64,000 nucleotides of DNA from CAVONV01 sp963697355. Its GTDB lineage: Bacteria > Acidobacteriota > Vicinamibacteria > Marinacidobacterales > DATDRI01. Location: the NCBI GenBank assembly GCA_963697355.1, contig CAVONV010000022.1, positions 1 through 64,000 on the forward strand, read 5' to 3'. The notes beneath the pieces were generated by a model. That model was not told the DNA's origin, did not search any database, and saw only the letters and a program-made list of their open reading frames with translations. A program made the translations under genes and the position numbers. Below are positions 54,141 to 62,930 of the stretch, piece by piece; positions within the stretch are counted from its first letter, which is position 1, and each line of letters starts with the position of its first letter.

Positions 54141-55016
54141 TCAATTTGTTGCAGGCTCGGGAGTGCCGGTGGGGTGGGGGACTGTGGTGCGCCCGGCAAT
54201 TTCCATAATCTCTGCTAGGGAATCCAACGGGATGGCCTGTTCGGCGTCGGACTGTAGCAGGGTGCGTTCCGCGCCGGGGGCCAACACTTCGATGAGCAGA
54301 CCGTGGACGCCGGCAGCCAGGGCGGCTCGGCTCATGGAGGGGACGAGTCTCCAGTCGCCTGTTGCGTGAGACGGGTCGCCGACGACAGGGAGAGGCGTAA
54401 CACGTCGCAGCGGCTCGATGATGCATAAATCGAAGATGTTTCGAGCATAGCTCCAATGGCTCGATGTGCGGACACCCCGTTCGCACAAGACGATGTTTCT
54501 GTTACCCTCTTTGGCGATGTACTCCGCGGCGCAGAGCCATTCCTCGAGGGTCGCGCTCCAGCCTCTCTTGAGAAGCACAGGGATTCCTGCGCGTCCCACT
54601 TCCTTCAAGAGCGGGAAATTTTGCATCGAGCGCGAGCCGACCTGAACCATGTCGGCCGTCGCTACGACACGTTCAACGAGCCGTGGATCGAGTACTTCGG
54701 TCACGATCCCGAGTCCCGTCTCCCGGCGTGCCGCTTCGAGGATCTCGAGGCCTTCTTCTCCGAGTCCTTGGAAGGAGTAGGGGCTCGTACGAGGCTTGAA
54801 GGCGCCTCCCCTCAGGAGTTTGCCTCCTACTGTTCTGATGCCGCGAGCAATCTCGAGCGTCTGCTCATAGGACTCCACAGCGCAGGGTCCTGCGATGATG
54901 ACGGGAGACGTGCCTCCGATTTCGACGCCGCGGACTCGAACGCGGTGGGTCGTCGATGGTTCCGAGTGCTCGGGCCAACACTTGCGGGTCACGCTGAGCT
55001 CGGGTAAGTCGGACAT
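54141..55016 (-). CDS. aroF: 3-deoxy-7-phosphoheptulonate (DAHP) synthase
   Basis: 291 residues from ATG 55016; a TTG at 55109 would add 31. Condenses phosphoenolpyruvate and erythrose-4-phosphate, the first step of the shikimate pathway. Type Ib motifs: VIIAGPCAVES, LRGGAFKPRTSPYSFQGLG, DMVQVGSRSMQNFPLLK, VLLKRGWSATLEEWL, IVLCERGVR, VVGDPSHATGDW (metal His), and LIEVLAPG. The N-terminal part is about 45 residues before the barrel and lacks a full ferredoxin-like or chorismate mutase regulatory domain. No other aro gene is adjacent. Gene symbol follows common annotation for this type. Confidence 0.9.
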   Translation of the reverse strand: MSDLPELSVTRKCWPEHSEPSTTHRVRVRGVEIGGTSPVIIAGPCAVESYEQTLEIARGIRTVGGKLLRGGAFKPRTSPYSFQGLGEEGLEILEAARRETGLGIVTEVLDPRLVERVVATADMVQVGSRSMQNFPLLKEVGRAGIPVLLKRGWSATLEEWLCAAEYIAKEGNRNIVLCERGVRTSSHWSYARNIFDLCIIEPLRRVTPLPVVGDPSHATGDWRLVPSMSRAALAAGVHGLLIEVLAPGAERTLLQSDAEQAIPLDSLAEIMEIAGRTTVPHPTGTPEPATN

Positions 55017-55109
55017 GATGGCTGTCTCGTGCTCCGTCGATTCCACATCAGTATGGCGAGTAACACCGTCGAAACAACCAATACTAGCGACGCTGGCTTT
55101 TGGGGTCAA

Positions 55110-55428
55110 GGACGAGGGTAGAATACGTGTTTGATGGGCAGCCCGCCTTCGCTTCGCACGTCTGAACTAGAGCGGAGCTACGGCGAGACCTTGTCCGCCT
55201 TCGCATAGCTTCGGCGAGACTCGCCGATGTCGCCGGCCCATCGATCGATTCAGCGACGGAGGCGGTAGCCGTTGACCAGAGACGACGACCAACGGCGTAG
55301 GCGAGTCAGGCAGTCAGCAGGCGCGGCGGAGAATGCCAATCGTGCCCAACCTGTGTTAACCTCTTATTCTTGTCAGGGATAGCCCGTTGCCCTGCCGAGC
55401 GCCGTGTGTAGCGTTGTCGAGGATCCGG
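55110..55428. other. Intergenic region with 17-base palindrome and diverged repeats
   Basis: The perfect palindrome TCGGCGAGACTCGCCGA lies at 55211-55227. Around it, GCCTTCGCTTCGCACG, GGAGCTACGGCGAGACC and TCCGCCTTCGCATAGCTTCG look like an inverted, repeat-type element. AGGCAGTCAGCAGG near 55308 echoes the stretches at 23.6 and 49.1 kb. TGTGTTAACCTCTTATTCTT near 55350 may be part of the promoter of the following operon. Confidence 0.5.
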
Positions 55429-57339
55429 ATGAAGCGCTCGAAATTGACAATTCTCTTTGCGTTCACTTTGTCGTGGAACGGGTGTATCGCGAGAGCTTCC
55501 GATTCACCGCTCACTGAGCCCATCGTTCTCACCCAGCTGCCCACGGAAAGAGCGGCTCTGGCGGTTGGGTCCGCGGATGGGATGCTACCGGCCGAGCTCG
55601 GTAGCGGCGCACGCATCGTTATCGTGGAACCGGGCGGCACAGTCCGCCTGTTGTCGAAAGGCTTTGCCGGCGCTACCGATCCCAGCGTCTCTTTTGACGC
55701 GAAGAAGATCGTTTTTGCGGGCAAGAAGACCCTGTCAGATTCGTGGAACATTTACGAAGCGGACGTCGATGGTTCCGACATCCGGCAGATCACCAACGGA
55801 CTGGGTGATTGCCGCAATCCAGTTTATCTGTCGACCCTTTACACCATCATATCTACCGAGCCCTGGTACCAGATTGCCTTTACCAGCACCGAAGCGGGCG
55901 AGCTCAACGAGCGCGGAGCTCGTACGGCAACCCATTTGTATACCTGCCGCTTGGACGGAACGGAAGTCCGTCGGCTGACCTTCAACTTGTCCAGTGACCG
56001 AGATCCGTTCCTGATGGATGACGGGAGATTGGTTTATGCGACCTGGGAACGCTCGACGATGGTTCGCGGTCCGCTAGGTCGCATTTCGCTCTTCACCGTG
56101 AACGCCGACGGCACCGACATGTCGGTCTTTGCTGCAGAGGAGGGTCGGCCTATCAAGCTCATGCCCTCGACCACCACAAAAGGTCGAGTGGTTTTCGTCG
56201 AGAATGACAAAGTGCCCTGGGATGGAGCCGGCCGACTGGCGAGTGTCGAGCTGAGACGGCCGCTGCACTCGTATCGTCCTATCGACACTGGGGACGACAG
56301 CTATTTTCACTCTCCGTCACCTCTTCCGGACGGACGGGTTCTGGTGTCGCGTCGCTCGAGCTCGTCCGGTCACGCGGTTGTCGCACTGGATCCCGAGACC
56401 GGAGCTTCCGAGCCCGTTTTTGATGACCCCGACCACCACGATATCCAGGCGAAGCTCCTTCGCCCTCGACCCGAGCCGGATGGACGCTCCAGTGTCGTGA
56501 CCGAGAAAGACCCTCATGGCGAGCTCTACGCACTGGATGTCACGATTTCGGATGTGAAACAAAAGAATTGGATGGACCCCAGTGCTTCGAGATTGCGCGT
56601 TCTGGAAGGTATCGCCCGCGACATGAAAGACGCGGATCGGAAATGTCAGAACGGAATCCCCTCACTCGCCCAGAAGCGACTCTTAGGGGAAATTCCCATC
56701 GAAAAAGATGGCTCGTTCTATATCAAGGTGCCGGCCGATACACCGATTCAGCTCCAAGTGTTGGATGAGAACGGAATGGCGCTACGAACCTGCGGTTGGA
56801 TTTGGGCGAAAAATCATGAGCCCCGAGGCTGCATCGGCTGTCATGAAGATCCCGAGTTGACCCCAGAGAATCGTTTCATCGACGCCGTGAAGAAACCACC
56901 GGTGAAGTTGACTCTGCCATCTGAGAAAAGGAGAACCGTGGACTTTCGCCGCGACGTGATGCCCATCATCAACGCCAAATGCGCGACGTCCGGTTGCCAC
57001 GAAGTCGGTGGATTCAAGCCTGTTCTCAGTGAAAATGAGACCGCGGAGGTTTCTTGCTATAGCCGCCCGTACAGGAACCTGCTCTCCGTCATCAAGGGCT
57101 ACATCGATCCTGGGCAGGCCCGAACCAGCCCTTTGGTGTGGTCTCTCATTGGGAAGAACACATCGCGTCCTTGGGACACCGTTGCTGGCGTGGTGGAGGT
57201 CCGTCCGATGCCTCCACCGGGCTCCGAGCCGTTGACCGAGCCGGAACGGCGGACATTCATCGAGTGGATCGATCTCGGTGCTTTATGGGACGGTATACCC
57301 GAGCAAAGAAACGAAGAGGGGCCAGGAGACGCAAAATGA
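55429..57339 (+). CDS. Exported propeller dihaem protein, hydrazine synthase alpha-like family
   Basis: 636 residues from ATG 55429 with signal peptide MKRSKLTILFAFTLSWNGC. The middle part is a TolB/PD40-like propeller (PSVSFDAKKIVFAGKKTLSD, IYEADVDGSDIRQIT, GRISLFTVNADGTDMSV, HSPSPLPDGRVLVSRRS). Then comes GSFYIKVPADTPIQLQVLDE and a haem motif, GCIGCHEDPE. A second, unusual CX4CH motif is KCATSGCHEVGG. This is the HZS_alpha-like middle domain arrangement also found in many non-anammox genomes, so hydrazine chemistry should not be assumed. It is translationally coupled to the next gene (ATGA) and heads an exported redox operon. Confidence 0.82.
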   Translation: MKRSKLTILFAFTLSWNGCIARASDSPLTEPIVLTQLPTERAALAVGSADGMLPAELGSGARIVIVEPGGTVRLLSKGFAGATDPSVSFDAKKIVFAGKKTLSDSWNIYEADVDGSDIRQITNGLGDCRNPVYLSTLYTIISTEPWYQIAFTSTEAGELNERGARTATHLYTCRLDGTEVRRLTFNLSSDRDPFLMDDGRLVYATWERSTMVRGPLGRISLFTVNADGTDMSVFAAEEGRPIKLMPSTTTKGRVVFVENDKVPWDGAGRLASVELRRPLHSYRPIDTGDDSYFHSPSPLPDGRVLVSRRSSSSGHAVVALDPETGASEPVFDDPDHHDIQAKLLRPRPEPDGRSSVVTEKDPHGELYALDVTISDVKQKNWMDPSASRLRVLEGIARDMKDADRKCQNGIPSLAQKRLLGEIPIEKDGSFYIKVPADTPIQLQVLDENGMALRTCGWIWAKNHEPRGCIGCHEDPELTPENRFIDAVKKPPVKLTLPSEKRRTVDFRRDVMPIINAKCATSGCHEVGGFKPVLSENETAEVSCYSRPYRNLLSVIKGYIDPGQARTSPLVWSLIGKNTSRPWDTVAGVVEVRPMPPPGSEPLTEPERRTFIEWIDLGALWDGIPEQRNEEGPGDAK

Positions 57340-58979
57340 GTCTTGCGAGACCACTTATCTGGGCTTTGGTTTTGTCGCTCGACGTGGCTCCACTCGATGC
57401 GCAAAGCGAAGACGCTTCTCCATTGCCCACCTTCTCGGATGTAACGGCGGAGTCCGGGATCGAGTTCAAGCATAGCTTTGGAGATCTCGAGCTAACGAAC
57501 ATCGTGGAGGCCACAGGGGCCGGTGCCTGTTTCTTCGATTTTGACAACGACGGGAATCTGGACCTCTACGTCGTCAACGGTGCTTGGAATGAGCGCATCA
57601 ATGATAATCGAGGCCGGAAGCTCAAAGGTATGCTCTCGAACCGTCTCTATCGCGGCAATGGCGACGGTACGTTCGTAGACGTGACAGAGAAGAGCGAAGT
57701 GGGAGACACGGGTTTCGGATTTGGGTGCTCGGCCGCGGATGCCGATAACGACGGAGACCTGGATCTCTACGTTCTCAACTATGGTCCGAACGTCTTCTTT
57801 AGAAACGAGGGAGACGGAACGTTTGTCGATGATTCCGAAGCGTCCGGCCTGGCAGATGGTCGGATGAGCCTCTCGGCGCCGTGGCTCGATTACGACAACG
57901 ACGGTGACCTCGACGTCTACGTTGCCAATTACCTGGAATACGATGAGGGCGCCATCCGCGCTTACTATGCCGCCGATGGATATCCGGGACCGTTGAGCTA
58001 CGCTGCGCTGCCGGACGCGCTCTACCGCAACAACGGAGACGGGACCTTTACGGATGTCACCAAGGAGGCCGGCCTGTCGAAATCCGGTGGCCGTGCCATG
58101 AGCGCAACGGCCGCGGACATCAATAATGACGGACAGGTCGATATCTACGTCACCAACGATGCAACGGAGAATTTCTACTTCGAGAACAAGGGCGAAGGGA
58201 AGTTCGAGGAGAGAGGACTCTATGTTGGTCTGGCCTTCGGCGAGAACGGGCAAGGTGTTTCATCCATGGGGCCCTTCTTTGCCGATGTCGACCGGAACGG
58301 GCACTTGGATGTCTACATCCCCGACATGACTTACAGCAGCCTGTTGATGAACCAAGGAAGTCACTTCGTCGACCGCACCGCCCGCTCGAACGTGGCACGG
58401 ATTTGTGGTCAATACACGGGCTGGGCGGGTCTGGTCTTTGACTATGACAATGACGGATACGTTGATATCTTCGTGGCCAACGGTAACGCCCACCACGAGT
58501 ATACCGAGGAAGACGTCTTGCTCAGAAACGATGGAACGGGGAAGTTCACGGACGTTTCTACACGCTCCGGCGACTACTTCAAGACCAAGCACGTCGGAAG
58601 GGGAGCCACTTACGGGGACGTTGACAATGACGGTGACTTGGATGTGTTCATCGTGAACCTGAACAGTGAAGCCAAGCTCCTGAGGAACGACGGCGGAAAT
58701 CGTAACAACTGGATTGGCATCGTTGCGACCCTTCCTGAGCTCAAACGTGACGCCGTCGGAGGTCGCATCACGGTGAGCGTCGGCTCGCTCCGGCAAATCC
58801 AAGATCTCATCCCGGTGCGAGGTTATTTGTCGCAGGTCGATTCCAGGATGCACTTCGGCATTGGCTCGGCCAAGCAAGTCGATTCCATCGAGATCCGCTG
58901 GCCGGATGGCAAGATTCAACTTTTGAAGAATGTCTCTGCCAACCAGTATCTCGAAGTGGGGCTGGACGTGGAAAAATGA
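57336..58979 (+). CDS. CRTAC1-like FG-GAP/VCBS protein with ASPIC/UnbV C-terminus
   Basis: 547 residues; ATG overlaps the upstream TGA. Signal peptide MSLARPLIWALVLSLDVAPL. An integrin-type propeller follows with many D-x-D-x-D-G calcium loops (DFDNDGNLDLYVV, DADNDGDLDLYVL, DYDNDGDLDVYVA, DINNDGQVDIYVT, DYDNDGYVDIFVA, DVDNDGDLDVFIV). The C-terminal ASPIC/UnbV domain (about 450-545) includes NRNNWIGIVATLPELKRDAV, LSQVDSRMHFGIGSAKQVDS and IRWPDGKIQ. Family function is unknown; it is usually secreted and occurs beside multihaem or sulfatase genes. It overlaps the cytochrome gene by four bases. Confidence 0.9.
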   Translation: MSLARPLIWALVLSLDVAPLDAQSEDASPLPTFSDVTAESGIEFKHSFGDLELTNIVEATGAGACFFDFDNDGNLDLYVVNGAWNERINDNRGRKLKGMLSNRLYRGNGDGTFVDVTEKSEVGDTGFGFGCSAADADNDGDLDLYVLNYGPNVFFRNEGDGTFVDDSEASGLADGRMSLSAPWLDYDNDGDLDVYVANYLEYDEGAIRAYYAADGYPGPLSYAALPDALYRNNGDGTFTDVTKEAGLSKSGGRAMSATAADINNDGQVDIYVTNDATENFYFENKGEGKFEERGLYVGLAFGENGQGVSSMGPFFADVDRNGHLDVYIPDMTYSSLLMNQGSHFVDRTARSNVARICGQYTGWAGLVFDYDNDGYVDIFVANGNAHHEYTEEDVLLRNDGTGKFTDVSTRSGDYFKTKHVGRGATYGDVDNDGDLDVFIVNLNSEAKLLRNDGGNRNNWIGIVATLPELKRDAVGGRITVSVGSLRQIQDLIPVRGYLSQVDSRMHFGIGSAKQVDSIEIRWPDGKIQLLKNVSANQYLEVGLDVEK

Positions 58980-61789
58980 AGAAAGCAACACGATACAGCT
59001 TGGTCATGGGCCTTCTCCTCGTTGCGTGCGCCGCTCTTGCGCAGCAGGAAAAGGATCCGGTCTACGTTGGGGTGGAAGTCTGCAGCTCCTGCCATCGTGG
59101 GCCGGGGATGGGCCATCAGCATAGTAAATGGCTTCTGTCCAAACACGCTCGCGCCTATGCAGTGCTTGCTATGCCGGAGTCGCGACAGATTGCGCAGCTC
59201 AGCGGTATCGTTCAGGAGCCGCAAGAATCTGCGATGTGTCTAGGCTGCCACGCCACGGGTGCGGAGGCGGAGGAGTGGGAAAAGGACGACACCTTCCACA
59301 TCGAAGACGGTGTCCAGTGCGAGAAGTGTCACGGCCCGGGAAGCGAGTACATGGATGCCGAGACGATGACGGACCCCGAAGCGGCGATGAAGGCCGGGCT
59401 CCGGATGCCTGTTGAAAGAGACTGCTTGGTCTGTCACATCGAAAAAGGCTCGCACGTGGCGGTTCACAAATCCGCTCAGCTCGACATCCAAGAGGCCCTC
59501 GCGACGATTGCCCATACCACGCCGGAGAACTGGACATCAGGGGCGGACATCGGTCGAGAGGGTGCAACGGATGAGGTGCCCGGTTACGTCGGAGCCACGG
59601 CCTGCGGTTCGTGTCACGCCGGCCCGGTGATGGGCTATCAATACAGCAAATGGCGCTTGAGTGGCCATTCACGTTCGTACGCCATTCTTGCGACGCCGGA
59701 AGCCTATGAAGTGGCCAAGGGGAGAGGTATCGAAGGCTCTCCTCAAGAGAGCGACGAGTGCTTGAAGTGCCATGCACCGGCCGATGCCTTGCTCGAAGAA
59801 GGTGTGAGCTGTGAGGTGTGCCACGGAGCGGGCAGCGAATACATGCCGGAAGCGGTGATGATGGATCCAACCGCGGCTCGAGAAGCGGGTTTGAAAACGG
59901 TGACGAAAGAAACCTGCGTCGTTTGTCACTACCACGATCGCTTCGACTACGAGGAGTACTTGGAAAAGATTGCCCATCCCAACACGCCGCCTCAGGTCGC
60001 CGAAGAGGAGCCTAGATATAAGACGCCTCTCAATCTCGCCATCTCGCCCGACTCCCGCGAGCTCTATGTGGCCTGCGAGAGCTCGGGGAGCGTCATCGTG
60101 GTCGATGTCGGAGAGAAGCGGAGCGTTGCCGAGATCGCTACGGGACGTCAACCGACCGATGTGACTTTCTCACCCGACGGTTCGCGTGTTTATGTCAGCA
60201 ATCGGTTCGAGGATACGGTCTCGGTGATTGATGTGTCGTCGCGGCAGGTCATTCGGCGGCTTGCCGTCGGTGATGACCCGCACGGTGTGCTGGTCGACGC
60301 GACCGGGAAGCAGTTGTTCGTGCTCAACACATCTGAAGACAGCATTTCCATTTTTGACACGGAGTCCTTCGAAGAGGTCAAGCGCCTTCGCGCGAGCCGC
60401 GCCCCATGGTCACTCGCCATGTCCCCCGATGGCGAGCGTCTCTTCGTCACCAACACGTTGTCACGGTTTGTGGAGTTTCGGGAGCCGTCGATGTCGGAGG
60501 TGACCTTTGTCGATCCGGCCCGAGGGGTGGTGCAGGATCGATATGTCGTTCCGGCCGCTAACATCGTTCAAGGCGTTGCCTGGCATCCGAGTGGTGACTA
60601 CGCTTTTGTCACGCTCAACCGGACGAAGAATCTGGTGCCTATGACCCGTCTGATGCAGGGTTGGACGATCACCAACGGGATGGGGGTGGTATGGAAAGAC
60701 GGTCGCGTGGCGCAAGTCCTCCTCGACGAGCCTCACCTTTGTTTTCCCGACCCTGCCGATGTGGCCGTGACTCCGGACGGAAATCACGTGCTGGTCACGA
60801 GCTCGGGCTCCGACCGTGTCGCGGTGGTCGATGTTGCCAAGCTCATCGCTATGCTCGAAGCCTCTTCGGAGGAAGAGCTGGAGCGCGTCATTCCCAATCA
60901 TTTGGGGAAACCCACGGAGTTCGTGGTGACGCACGTCGAGACGGGGAAGAGTCCGCGCGGTGTTTTGGTCACGCCCGATGGGAAGACCGCATTCGTCGCC
61001 GATGCGCTCGATGACACCGTGACGGTCATCGATATGGAACGCTTCGAGGCGACCGAGCGCATCGATCTCGGTGGCTCGAAAACCATCACGGACGTGCGTT
61101 TCGGCGAACAACTCTTCCACAGCGCCGACATCACGTTTCACCGACAATTCTCCTGTCACACCTGTCACCCGGATGGGCACGTGGATGGGATCACTTACGA
61201 CATCGAGCCCGATGGACTCGGTGTGAGTCCTGTGGATAATCGTACGCTCCGCGGGATTCTCGATACGGCGCCCTTCAAATGGGAAGGGACCAATCCCAGC
61301 TTGTCACGCCAGTGCGGGCCTCGATTGGCGGTCTTTTTTACACGGATCCAGCCTTTCACGCCGGAAGAACTGTCCGCATTGACGACTTACATCGCGACGA
61401 TTCCTCGTCCCTTGAACCGTTACCGGCCGTTGGGTGCCCCTCTCACCGAGGCGCAGCGGCGAGGTAAGAAGGTCTTCGAACGGACCATGGCCAACGATGG
61501 TCGCATCCTTCCGACGGAAAGCCGTTGTGTGACCTGTCATCCTCCGCCCCTCTACACCGACCGATCGGTGCGGGACGTGGGGACGGAGATGCTCTTCGAC
61601 CGGGAGTCTAGGTTCGATGTGCCCCACTTGAACAACATCTACGGCAGCTCTCCTTATCTCCACAATGGAATCGCCGAGACGCTCGAGGAGATCTGGACGC
61701 GGTTCAATCCTGATGATCGACATGGAGTGACGAACGATTTGACCAAGGACGAGCTCAACGACTTGATCGAGTTCTTGAAAACACTGTAG
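58976..61789 (+). CDS. Decahaem c-type cytochrome with YVTN propeller and MauG-like dihaem domain
   Basis: 937 residues with a signal peptide ending in ALAQQ. Ten CXXCH motifs: CSSCH, CLGCH, CEKCH, CLVCH, CGSCH, CLKCH, CEVCH, CVVCH, CHTCH, CVTCH. The first eight form two tandem tetrahaem modules related to cytochrome c554 (VGVEVCSSCH...QHSKW...HARAYAVL and ATACGSCH...QYSKW...HSRSYAIL). Residues about 345-700 are a YVTN-type propeller (LAISPDSRELYVACE, VTFSPDGSRVYVSNRF). The last 220 residues resemble the cytochrome c peroxidase/MauG family (FSCHTCHPDGHVDG..., LRGILDTAPFKWEG, PYLHNGIAETLEEI). Export and ten haems imply an envelope electron-transfer role. Confidence 0.9.
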   Translation: MKKATRYSLVMGLLLVACAALAQQEKDPVYVGVEVCSSCHRGPGMGHQHSKWLLSKHARAYAVLAMPESRQIAQLSGIVQEPQESAMCLGCHATGAEAEEWEKDDTFHIEDGVQCEKCHGPGSEYMDAETMTDPEAAMKAGLRMPVERDCLVCHIEKGSHVAVHKSAQLDIQEALATIAHTTPENWTSGADIGREGATDEVPGYVGATACGSCHAGPVMGYQYSKWRLSGHSRSYAILATPEAYEVAKGRGIEGSPQESDECLKCHAPADALLEEGVSCEVCHGAGSEYMPEAVMMDPTAAREAGLKTVTKETCVVCHYHDRFDYEEYLEKIAHPNTPPQVAEEEPRYKTPLNLAISPDSRELYVACESSGSVIVVDVGEKRSVAEIATGRQPTDVTFSPDGSRVYVSNRFEDTVSVIDVSSRQVIRRLAVGDDPHGVLVDATGKQLFVLNTSEDSISIFDTESFEEVKRLRASRAPWSLAMSPDGERLFVTNTLSRFVEFREPSMSEVTFVDPARGVVQDRYVVPAANIVQGVAWHPSGDYAFVTLNRTKNLVPMTRLMQGWTITNGMGVVWKDGRVAQVLLDEPHLCFPDPADVAVTPDGNHVLVTSSGSDRVAVVDVAKLIAMLEASSEEELERVIPNHLGKPTEFVVTHVETGKSPRGVLVTPDGKTAFVADALDDTVTVIDMERFEATERIDLGGSKTITDVRFGEQLFHSADITFHRQFSCHTCHPDGHVDGITYDIEPDGLGVSPVDNRTLRGILDTAPFKWEGTNPSLSRQCGPRLAVFFTRIQPFTPEELSALTTYIATIPRPLNRYRPLGAPLTEAQRRGKKVFERTMANDGRILPTESRCVTCHPPPLYTDRSVRDVGTEMLFDRESRFDVPHLNNIYGSSPYLHNGIAETLEEIWTRFNPDDRHGVTNDLTKDELNDLIEFLKTL

Positions 61790-61798
61790 AAACGAAAG

Positions 61799-62930
61799 AT
61801 GAAATTCACTGGATGGTGGTTGGCGGTGGCGATGCTTCCCGCACTTTCTGTGGGGCAGCCGCCGGCGAAGCTGCCCTACGTTTATACGGAGTGGCAACAG
61901 TTCACCGTCGCGGACGGCCTTCCGAATGATCACATCTTTGCGGTGGCCGTAAGTGGTCACGAGGTGTGGGTGGGAACCGAGAACGGCCTTGCCCTCATCG
62001 ACAAGAAGAGCGGCAAAATCAAGAGCTGGAAGGAAGAAGACGGGCTGCCTTGGCGTGTCGTTTCTTCTCTAGCCGTCAATGAAAAGACGGGCGAGCTTTG
62101 GATTGGACTCTTTGGTGGAGGGCTTGGCTCGGTTCAGCGGGGGCCGATTCGATCACTGGCATCAGCTCAACAGCGGATTGGTCAATGATGTGGTCTACGG
62201 CGTGGCCGTGGAGAACGACCATATCTGGATCGCCACGACGGCTGGCGCCAACCGTTACAACACCTTGACCGGCGAGTGGGCGATCTTCACGGAGAAGAAC
62301 GCGCCGATGGAAGAGATTTGGAATTACGCCGCGACATACAACGATGGCAAGGTGTACCTGGGCGTTTGGGGAAGCGGAGTCCTCGAGTTCGATGTGGCTT
62401 CGGAACGGTGGAAGGTCTATTTGGATCCGGATGGTGAGATGGAGATCGACCTCTATCGGGATGACGGCATCGTCCATGTCATTACGACCGGCGTGAGCTT
62501 CGTCGATCAGATCCTGTGGATTGGCTCGTACTTCGGTGGTTCCCGATACGACGGCCGGCACTGGCGTGGGTACTACGCTCACGAGTGTGGATTGCCCAGT
62601 GATTTCATCAACGCGGTCCGGGGACGAAGCGGTGACGAGGCCTGGTATGCCACCGATAAAGGTCTTGGTGTGGTCACGGATTTCGAGACCGATACTTGGG
62701 TGACCTACACGTTGGTTCCCGAGAACCACTCGGGTAGGGCGGTGGTGAGCCGCGGTACCGAAGTTCTCGAGACCATCGATATGGATGTCAACATTCCCCA
62801 CAACTATGTTTTGTGGACGGAGCTGGACGGTAACGACGTGTGGGTCGGCACTTCAAAGGGGCTGTCATGGGGCAAGGGCAGCGGCTACTACCGAGGCCTC
62901 GAGGGGCGAGACCTCATCTCCGGGAAATGA
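61799..62930 (+). CDS. Exported two-component-regulator-type propeller protein (one frameshift)
   Basis: Signal peptide MKFTGWWLAVAMLPALSVGQ. Reg_prop-like blades follow: QFTVADGLPNDHIFAVAVSG, VWVGTENGLALIDKKSGKIK, LWIGLFGGGL. The frame changes once near 62130, then continues LARFSGGRFDHWHQLNSGLV, IWIATTAGANRYNTLTGEW, VYLGVWGSGVLEFD, ILWIGSYFGGSRYDGRHW and VWVGTSKGLSWGKG to 62930. It starts nine bases after the cytochrome. It lacks the kinase and TM parts of hybrid sensors, so it is a free-standing sensor-like propeller. The next gene starts at an overlapping ATGA. Confidence 0.8.

Noticed and set aside
55429..61789. True anammox hydrazine synthase locus
   Set aside because: Only an HZS-alpha-like protein is present; no beta/gamma subunits or hydrazine dehydrogenase, and such propeller-haem proteins are widespread outside anammox bacteria.
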